Below the pieces are notes generated by a model, which was not told the origin of the DNA, searched no databases, and saw nothing but the letters and a program-made list of their open reading frames with translations. Shown here in pieces: positions 14,958 through 19,608 of a stretch of 19,608 nucleotides of DNA; position 1 is the first letter of the stretch, and the number at the start of each line of letters is the position of its first letter. This DNA is from an uncultured Lachnospiraceae bacterium. GTDB lineage: Bacteria; Bacillota; Clostridia; Lachnospirales; Lachnospiraceae. The position numbers and the translations under genes were made by a program. The stretch lies in contig CAJUHQ010000069.1 in assembly GCA_910586095.1 (NCBI GenBank), positions 1 to 19,608 of the forward strand, given 5' to 3'.

Positions 14958-16055
14958 CTATTCTGTAAAAATTTCCTGATATACCTCAAAAAAACAGCTT
15001 GTCACTACATTTTCATCCTCCAAAAATCCTATTGTATCCCAAAGCTCTTGATTGATACTTTTGGCTAGTCCTCCCACAAAGCTTGAGTACTCCTCGTTAA
15101 AAACCTCCCTACGCCTTTGTTCCACAATCTTTACTTTATTTCGGTCTGTCTCATCCTTGTCAAAAGTACTAATACACTTGATAATATGATAACCATCTGC
15201 TGACTCAACAATTCCACTAATCTCATCCGTCCCCAAGTTAAATGCTGCCTCCTCAAAGGCTGTATCCATACTTCCCTTACCAAACGAGTACGTCGTATTG
15301 CTGTCCTCACTATACTCTGCGGCTAAACTTATAAAGTCTTCCCCTTTTTTGGCACGCCCTAGTGCCTCACGCGCTCTGCGATATGTTTCGTTTTTTGCCT
15401 GTTCAGTATAGGGAACGCGTTCTCCTGCTTCATTCAAAGCATAAGTTTTAAACATAATATGTTGGATGGTGATCGTTCGTGCCTCATCATCGCTAATTTC
15501 AGGGTTGATGTCTGCAATCAAATATTTATATACTTTACTAGACAATGCATACTCTTCATACATCACACACAAAAGTTTCTCATTTACTCCTAAAAGTTCC
15601 TGTTCTGTACTATTGAGAGATGCATAATATTGAGCCGCTGCCTTATGTGCCTTGTTGTTCTCTTCGTCTGAAAGCGTGATCCCATGTTTGTTTGCAAGAA
15701 GATTGAGTGCCTTTACGCGTGCAATTCTTGCAAGCACAGTCTCCTTAATGTTTTCTTCTAAAGTCTCACCCTCATAGGACGCCTGCCAAATCTCACTTCC
15801 AAAAGCCTCCTCATATTGATTTTTGGTATTGGTTAAATACACCATTACCTCCGATAATTTACAAGAAGAACTATCAATACGAAATACTTCATCCTCATCA
15901 AATCCTGTCGTAAACACCACCTTCATGCCATTTTCTGGCAACACACTACTACAGCCCGCTGCACAAAGTGCCGCTATTACAAACACTACTATCATCATCT
16001 TAATCTTTGAATACTGATTTCTTTCGCAATATCTATCTTTTTTTAATAATTTCAT
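14958..16055 (-). CDS. Parvulin-type peptidyl-prolyl isomerase lipoprotein (PrsA/SurA-like)
   Basis: This encodes 365 residues. The start is basic, followed by a hydrophobic signal helix (about 20-33) ending CAAGC with lipobox Cys 35. Alanine at -3 makes the lipobox slightly unusual. A SurA_N-like helical region follows (about 65-185), then the PpiC/parvulin domain (about 190-293) with TIQHIMFKTY, AKKGEDFISLAAEYSED, FGKGSM and the closing GYHIIKC. A helical tail ends the protein. It would fold exported proteins at the outer face of the membrane. GGGA lies six bases before the ATG. It is the gene upstream of htpG, but htpG has a separate promoter. Confidence 0.88.
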   Translation of the reverse strand: MKLLKKDRYCERNQYSKIKMMIVVFVIAALCAAGCSSVLPENGMKVVFTTGFDEDEVFRIDSSSCKLSEVMVYLTNTKNQYEEAFGSEIWQASYEGETLEENIKETVLARIARVKALNLLANKHGITLSDEENNKAHKAAAQYYASLNSTEQELLGVNEKLLCVMYEEYALSSKVYKYLIADINPEISDDEARTITIQHIMFKTYALNEAGERVPYTEQAKNETYRRAREALGRAKKGEDFISLAAEYSEDSNTTYSFGKGSMDTAFEEAAFNLGTDEISGIVESADGYHIIKCISTFDKDETDRNKVKIVEQRRREVFNEEYSSFVGGLAKSINQELWDTIGFLEDENVVTSCFFEVYQEIFTE

Positions 16056-16118
16056 TTTCTTTCCCTTGTCTAAAAACTCCTGTCTTATGTAAAACTTCCT
16101 GTAACACTAATCCCCCAT

Positions 16119-16239
16119 GCCGCCTTTGGCGGCTCAAATTAGGAATGAAAAACGCTGCCATTCGCGTTTTTCAGCGTGAGACTTAAAACTTCTTAGCGAA
16201 ACAGCCCTTGCTGTGAGCTTTAGAAGTTCTTCTCACGCT
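16119..16239. repeat. Structured intergenic repeat with nested hairpins
   Basis: Three structures occur in tandem. GCCGCC (16119-16124) pairs with 16128-16133. TGAAAAACGC (16146-16155) pairs with 16164-16173. A long imperfect hairpin has arms AGCGTGAGA (16173-16181) with 16231-16239, AACTTCT (16187-16193) with 16222-16228, and ACAGC (16201-16205) with 16210-16214. On the minus strand it lies in the leader of the foldase gene. Its compact, palindromic build suggests a dispersed chromosomal repeat, but only one full copy is in the window. Confidence 0.5.
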
Positions 16240-16398
16240 AACTCCTTTTCTTTTGCACAGTTCCTCATTAACTGTAGCACATTTTCTTTGTTTTTCGCAA
16301 TACCATTTCTCAAATCTCCTTTGCTGTCTTGGTGCCTATTAATGACTTTCTGTCCTATAATCATCTTCGTTTAAGGCAATTTTGTATGATCAAAAATA

Positions 16399-16425
16399 TT
16401 CTGTCTTATCAAATATAAGACAGAA
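16399..16425 (-). terminator. 11-bp hairpin, terminator-like on the minus strand
   Basis: TTCTGTCTTAT (16399-16409) pairs perfectly with 16415-16425 across a five-base loop. On the minus strand it is followed by TATTTTTG, so it could end a transcript, yet no minus-strand gene lies upstream of it. Related TCTGTC(C/T)TAT words occur near 16080 and 16350. Confidence 0.35.
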
Positions 16426-16514
16426 CAGTTCCTATCGCAAAGTAAATGATTACACAAATGCATAGAGAACTTGTCACAAACATATACATAAATATTGTCT
16501 ATAACAATTGTCTA

Positions 16515-16540
16515 TTTTTTACAAAAAAAATTGTAAAAAA
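16515..16540. repeat. AT-rich inverted repeat upstream of the MBOAT promoter
   Basis: TTTTTTACAA (16515-16524) is the perfect complement of TTGTAAAAAA (16531-16540) with a six-A loop. It is about 40 bases upstream of the extended -10 box and could act as a promoter-proximal A-tract element. Confidence 0.35.
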
Positions 16541-16575
16541 AACAAAAAATATTTGTAGAATTATATCATTTTCTT

Positions 16576-16584
16576 TGTTATAAT
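16576..16584 (+). promoter_or_regulatory. Extended -10 promoter of the MBOAT-SGNH operon
   Basis: TG-T-TATAAT at 16576-16584 is a perfect extended -10 box. No good -35 box is seen. The transcription start would be near 16591, giving a leader of about 88 bases. Confidence 0.55.
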
Positions 16585-16601
16585 GTAATGTACATGATAT
16601 G

Positions 16602-16681
16602 CAGCTATACTATGAAAGCAACAAAAATCTGCAATTGCTTTGCTGTTTCGGCCGCATTTAGGTGTATGGGGGATTTTCATG
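16602..16681 (+). promoter_or_regulatory. Structured leader and ribosome site of the MBOAT gene
   Basis: CAGC (16602-16605) pairs with GCTG (16642-16645), and AAAGCAA (16615-16621) pairs with TTGCTTT (16635-16641), forming a bulged hairpin in the leader. Next comes GGCCGC (from 16651) and the Shine-Dalgarno GGGGGA (16668-16673), five bases before the ATG. The last 32 bases align without gaps, about 23 of them identical, to the same position before the SGNH gene. Confidence 0.45.
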
Positions 16682-18097
16682 GTTTTTAGCAGTCTTTCTT
16701 TTATATTTGTATTTTTACCAATTTTTATGGTTTTATATTACATCGTACCATCGAGAGGCAAAAATCTACTACTCTTTTTGGGAAGTATTGTATTTTATAG
16801 CCTTGGGGAACCTTATTATCTATTTTTGATACTTTGTTCTGTCTTGATTAATTATTTAGCAGCTCGTGGAATGGATCGTTTTCGAGGTAGACCCCTCGAG
16901 CGAAAAACGATTTTGATACTTGTTTTACTTTATAATTTTGGAGTTCTATTATTTTTTAAATATACCAACTTTTTTATTGAAAATATAAATGCTCTGTTAC
17001 GAATTCTCAGAATAAATTGGGAATTTTATACTTTAAATTTAACATTGCCTTTAGGTATTAGTTTTTATACATTTCAGATTGCCTCGTATGTTGTAGATGT
17101 ATACCGCCAACGTGTTAAAGCTGACAGTTCTTTTATCAGTCTCGGCGCATATCTATGCATGTTTCCACAGTTGATTGCTGGACCTATTGTTGTCTATGCA
17201 GATGTAGATACTGATTTAAAAGAACGTACTCTTTCTGTCGATAATCTCGACAATGGATTAAAAACTTTTATTATAGGACTAGGATATAAAGTTATCATTG
17301 CAAATCGGATTGGCACTCTCTGGAATGATGTGTGTGCTACAGGATTTGAAAGTATTTCTACACCTCTTGCATGGCTTGGTGCGTTTGCATACTCTATGCA
17401 ACTATATTTTGATTTCTGTGGATACTCTATGATGGCAATTGGACTTGGAGAAATGCTTGGTTTTGACATTCCCGTCAATTTCCGTCATCCTTATACATGT
17501 CGTAGTGTCACAGATTTTTGGCGCAGATGGCATATTACATTAGGTGCATGGTTTCGCGAATATGTTTACATTCCTCTCGGTGGAAATCGAAAAGGCAAAT
17601 TCTGTACGGTACGTAATCTTCTTATTGTATGGTTATTGACTGGATTTTGGCATGGTGCAGCATGGAACTTTATTTTATGGGGCCTTTTAATCTTTGTATT
17701 TCAAATTATTGAAAAGAATGTTACTTTAAAATGGTTGACTGCCAACAATATTATTTCTAAACTGGTTTCTCATGCTTATATGATTGTGTATATCTTAATC
17801 AGTTGGACCATTTTTGCTATCACAGACTTTTCAGAACTTGGAGTCTACCTAGCCCGTATGTTTCCTTTTTTTGGTATTGGTCAGACGTTGGACCCAACTG
17901 ATTTTGCCAGGCAGTTGTCTACCTATGCTCCACTTATTCTTATAAGCATTATTTTTGCAACCAGCTATCCTGAAAAATTATTTGACAAAATCCGCAGTAA
18001 GATTCCTGGTATTATGATAGCATTTTATATTTTTTGGCTCTCTGTTTATTATTTGTGTATTGAGGTCAATAATCCATTCTTGTATTTTAGATTTTAA
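16679..18097 (+). CDS. MBOAT-family membrane O-acyltransferase (AlgI/DltB-like)
   Basis: This encodes 472 residues with roughly ten hydrophobic segments. ATG 16679 is chosen for its GGGGGA site five bases upstream; the TTG at 16640 has none and its extra codons come from the leader. Family landmarks are the N-terminal FVFLPIFMVLYY, LPLGISFYTFQ, PQLIAGPIV, FDFCGYSMMAIG (near 243) and TDFWRRWHITLGAWFREY. The catalytic His is near residue 325 in TGFWHGAAWN. MBOAT proteins move acyl groups, usually acetyl from acetyl-CoA, across the membrane to extracellular polymers such as alginate, peptidoglycan or teichoic acid. The paired SGNH gene supports glycan O-acetylation. It lacks dltA/dltC neighbours, so D-alanylation is unlikely. 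Confidence 0.93.
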   Translation: MVFSSLSFIFVFLPIFMVLYYIVPSRGKNLLLFLGSIVFYSLGEPYYLFLILCSVLINYLAARGMDRFRGRPLERKTILILVLLYNFGVLLFFKYTNFFIENINALLRILRINWEFYTLNLTLPLGISFYTFQIASYVVDVYRQRVKADSSFISLGAYLCMFPQLIAGPIVVYADVDTDLKERTLSVDNLDNGLKTFIIGLGYKVIIANRIGTLWNDVCATGFESISTPLAWLGAFAYSMQLYFDFCGYSMMAIGLGEMLGFDIPVNFRHPYTCRSVTDFWRRWHITLGAWFREYVYIPLGGNRKGKFCTVRNLLIVWLLTGFWHGAAWNFILWGLLIFVFQIIEKNVTLKWLTANNIISKLVSHAYMIVYILISWTIFAITDFSELGVYLARMFPFFGIGQTLDPTDFARQLSTYAPLILISIIFATSYPEKLFDKIRSKIPGIMIAFYIFWLSVYYLCIEVNNPFLYFRF

Positions 18098-18117
18098 TTT
18101 AACCAAAAAACTATTTA

Positions 18118-18149
18118 GGCCGCCTTATGTGGCATGAGGAATTTTTATG
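18118..18149 (+). promoter_or_regulatory. Hairpin plus ribosome site before the SGNH gene
   Basis: GCCGC (18119-18123) pairs with GTGGC (18129-18133) with one G-T wobble. The Shine-Dalgarno GAGGA (18136-18140) starts two bases after the stem, and the ATG is at 18147. The layout is the same as before the MBOAT gene and in the foldase leader. Confidence 0.45.
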
Positions 18150-19121
18150 AAAGACAAAAATTGTTATACACTGCTTTTCATGATAGCAATCTCCACTATC
18201 CTTTTCAGTATCTTAGGAAGCTATTGGAATATGCAGTATTATCATCAAAAAGATCTTGATTATTTTTCTTCCCCGCCTCTGGCATCTGCTATGCGAGGAC
18301 TACATGATAAATTGTATCTCACAGAACTTCATAGTCTCTATGCTGATTATGCAGTTCCAACCACCACTATGAACGATCTAACTGCATCTTCTGGAGCAGA
18401 ACTATTTGCCGCCAACATAGTACAATCTATTCTTGAAAATGGGGGCGAAGGCCTTTCAACTACAGAGTTAGGTTCTAATCCCCAAGAAGTTATGAAGTAT
18501 GTTATAGATCAGGCGGAACCTGTTTCTTATAATTTTACCACTGCCTCCGAAGACTATTTCAATGATGCATGCTTTATTGGAGACTCACGCACTGTTGGTA
18601 TTAGTCAATATGCTGGCATCGAGGGCGCTACATTTTTGTGCCAAACTTCTCTTTCTATTTATGACTATGAAAAGCCTAAAATTACCTATGAGGGAGAAAA
18701 AACATCTGTACATGATGTTCTAACTACCAAACAATTTGCAAAAATTTACTTGATGTTAGGAATCAATGAATGTGGAACTGGCACTGCACAATACTTTTTT
18801 GAACATTACCGCGCAGTAGTAGAAGATATCCGAAGACTTCAACCAGATGCTCTTATTTTTATTCAGGGAAATTTATTGATTACACAAAGCAAATCTGACG
18901 AGAGTACCAGCATTACAAACGCAAATTTAATGGAAAGAAACGCAATAATTGCAACACTTGCCAATCAACATGATATATTTTATATTGACATCAATGAAAG
19001 CTCTTTGTGTGAAAACGGTGCTCTTGTACCAGAGTATACATGGGATCAGATACATATTAAGGCACAATACTATCCTATATGGAAAAGCTTTTTATTAGAA
19101 CATGCCATTATTACAAATTGA
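18147..19121 (+). CDS. Membrane-anchored SGNH/GDSL hydrolase or acetyltransferase
   Basis: This encodes 324 residues: an N-terminal signal anchor (about 8-27), a linker to about residue 140, then an SGNH domain outside the membrane. All four catalytic blocks are visible: FIGDSRTVG with Ser147, a glycine in block II, LGINE with Asn207, and WDQIHIK with Asp300 and His303. It is 49 bases after the MBOAT gene and cotranscribed. In such pairs the MBOAT passes an acetyl group outward and the SGNH protein transfers it to the glycan (AlgI/AlgX- and PatA/PatB-type logic). The specific glycan is unknown. It could alternatively be a deacetylase or esterase. Confidence 0.9.
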   Translation: MKDKNCYTLLFMIAISTILFSILGSYWNMQYYHQKDLDYFSSPPLASAMRGLHDKLYLTELHSLYADYAVPTTTMNDLTASSGAELFAANIVQSILENGGEGLSTTELGSNPQEVMKYVIDQAEPVSYNFTTASEDYFNDACFIGDSRTVGISQYAGIEGATFLCQTSLSIYDYEKPKITYEGEKTSVHDVLTTKQFAKIYLMLGINECGTGTAQYFFEHYRAVVEDIRRLQPDALIFIQGNLLITQSKSDESTSITNANLMERNAIIATLANQHDIFYIDINESSLCENGALVPEYTWDQIHIKAQYYPIWKSFLLEHAIITN

Positions 19122-19155
19122 TTTATCCATCTAAAAAATCATATTTTATAAAACC

Positions 19156-19193
19156 AATCGAGTAGGGCAAGAATATTCTTGCCCTACTCGATT
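19156..19193. terminator. 38-base perfect palindrome, bidirectional terminator
   Basis: The sequence reads the same on both strands from 19156 to 19193, with its centre between 19174 and 19175. It allows a stem of about 17 base pairs with a tiny loop. TTTC follows on the plus strand and TTGGTTTT on the minus strand. It lies between the convergent SGNH and clpB genes. Confidence 0.75.
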
Positions 19194-19226
19194 TCACATA
19201 AACTTTAAAGCTACTCAAAACCATTA

Positions 19227-19608
19227 TCAATAAACTTCTGTTTGAGGTCTTGGAATTGCAATTAATTGTTCTTCCTTCACATCAACAACAATAGTATCAC
19301 CTGAGTCTAAATCCCCCGCAAGAATGAGTTTAGCTGCTAATGTTTCCACATATTTTTGTATATATCGCTTTAATGGTCTAGCTCCATACACAGGATCATA
19401 TCCATTCTCCACCACAAAGTGCTTTGCTGCATCTGTCAACTCAAGAGAAAGCTCTTTATCTGCCAAGCGTCGATTTAGATCTGCTATAATCAACGTGATA
19501 ATACTACCTATATTATTTTTTGTCAGCGGTTTAAATAAAATGGTTTCATCCAAACGATTCAAAAATTCGGGTCTAAAGTGAGCGCGTAACTCATTCATAA
19601 CCATATTC
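19227..19608 (-). CDS. clpB: ATP-dependent chaperone ClpB, C-terminal part (gene continues past window)
   Basis: About 127 residues of the C-terminal end are visible, and the frame runs out of the window upstream of the internal Met at 19604. VMNELRAHFRPEFLNRLDE is the sensor-2-proximal part of the second AAA+ domain. It is followed by FKPLT and GYDPVYGARPLKRYIQ, the family's sensor-2 GAR motif, and ends with the small D2 domain. ClpB is a hexameric disaggregase working with DnaK. ClpC/ClpE share these motifs, but the ending and the wording of this stretch fit ClpB best. Its promoter, and any CIRCE or CtsR site, lie outside the window. Confidence 0.9.
   Translation of the reverse strand, partial: NMVMNELRAHFRPEFLNRLDETILFKPLTKNNIGSIITLIIADLNRRLADKELSLELTDAAKHFVVENGYDPVYGARPLKRYIQKYVETLAAKLILAGDLDSGDTIVVDVKEEQLIAIPRPQTEVY

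Noticed and set aside
16640..16678. Upstream TTG start adding 13 residues to the MBOAT protein.
   Set aside because: The extra codons are the leader hairpin and ribosome site shared with other genes; ATG 16679 has ideal spacing.
1..19608. CRISPR array, tRNA or rRNA genes.
   Set aside because: No regularly spaced repeats, no cloverleaf with a TTCGA-type T-loop, and no rRNA-like segment was found on either strand.

Overview
The window looks like a low-GC Bacillota chromosome, most likely a Lachnospiraceae gut anaerobe. This rests on AT-rich intergenic DNA, strong GGAGG-type ribosome sites, a CIRCE/HrcA-type operator, a DUF1653 protein, and the clostridial style of the HtpG, GlyA and ClpB sequences. 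The genus is inference only.

Region 1 (1 to about 5087) is an accessory, rearranged island. It opens with the C-terminal tip of a polymorphic toxin, cut by the window edge, followed at once by a putative immunity gene. Next come a strong promoter with a short terminated transcript-like unit (about 686-827), a small DUF6809-like gene on the minus strand, and a cluster of three strong hairpins. An IS110-family element follows, with a long non-coding left side and a transposase broken by a one-base frameshift near its C-terminus. Downstream lie the 5'-truncated tip of a second toxin (CdiA-type tRNase, PD-(D/E)XK-like), its small zinc-ribbon-like immunity protein, and a decayed IS4-family transposase. 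The leader of that IS4 relic is a diverged copy of the 694-830 unit. Together this resembles the downstream end of a polymorphic-toxin locus, where displaced toxin tips and immunity genes accumulate and are eroded by insertion sequences.

Region 2 (5088-11460) is chromosomal and entirely on the minus strand. In transcription order it holds a DUF1653 gene and a family 2 glycosyltransferase, then glyA (serine hydroxymethyltransferase) and a membrane-anchored GH3/NagZ-like protein that seems to lack key catalytic residues, and finally a separate methyl-accepting chemotaxis protein with tandem repeats at its promoter.

Region 3 (11460-16056) has a solitary unknown 178-residue gene on the plus strand. 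It converges on htpG through a 15-bp-stem bidirectional terminator. htpG has its own promoter and a perfect CIRCE operator, and a parvulin-type lipoprotein foldase gene (PrsA/SurA-like) lies directly upstream of it. This is a small protein-folding neighbourhood, matched by clpB at the right edge.

Region 4 (16056-19608) has a 580-base structured intergenic region, then a plus-strand pair encoding an MBOAT O-acyltransferase and a membrane-anchored SGNH hydrolase. This is the classic pairing for O-acetylation of an extracellular glycan. A 38-base perfect palindrome separates it from the convergent clpB gene, of which only the C-terminus is present.

The most interesting unexplained signal is a recurring GC-rich hairpin placed directly before a G-rich Shine-Dalgarno. 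It precedes the MBOAT and SGNH genes, lies in the ppiC leader, and has a looser version before the glycosyltransferase.
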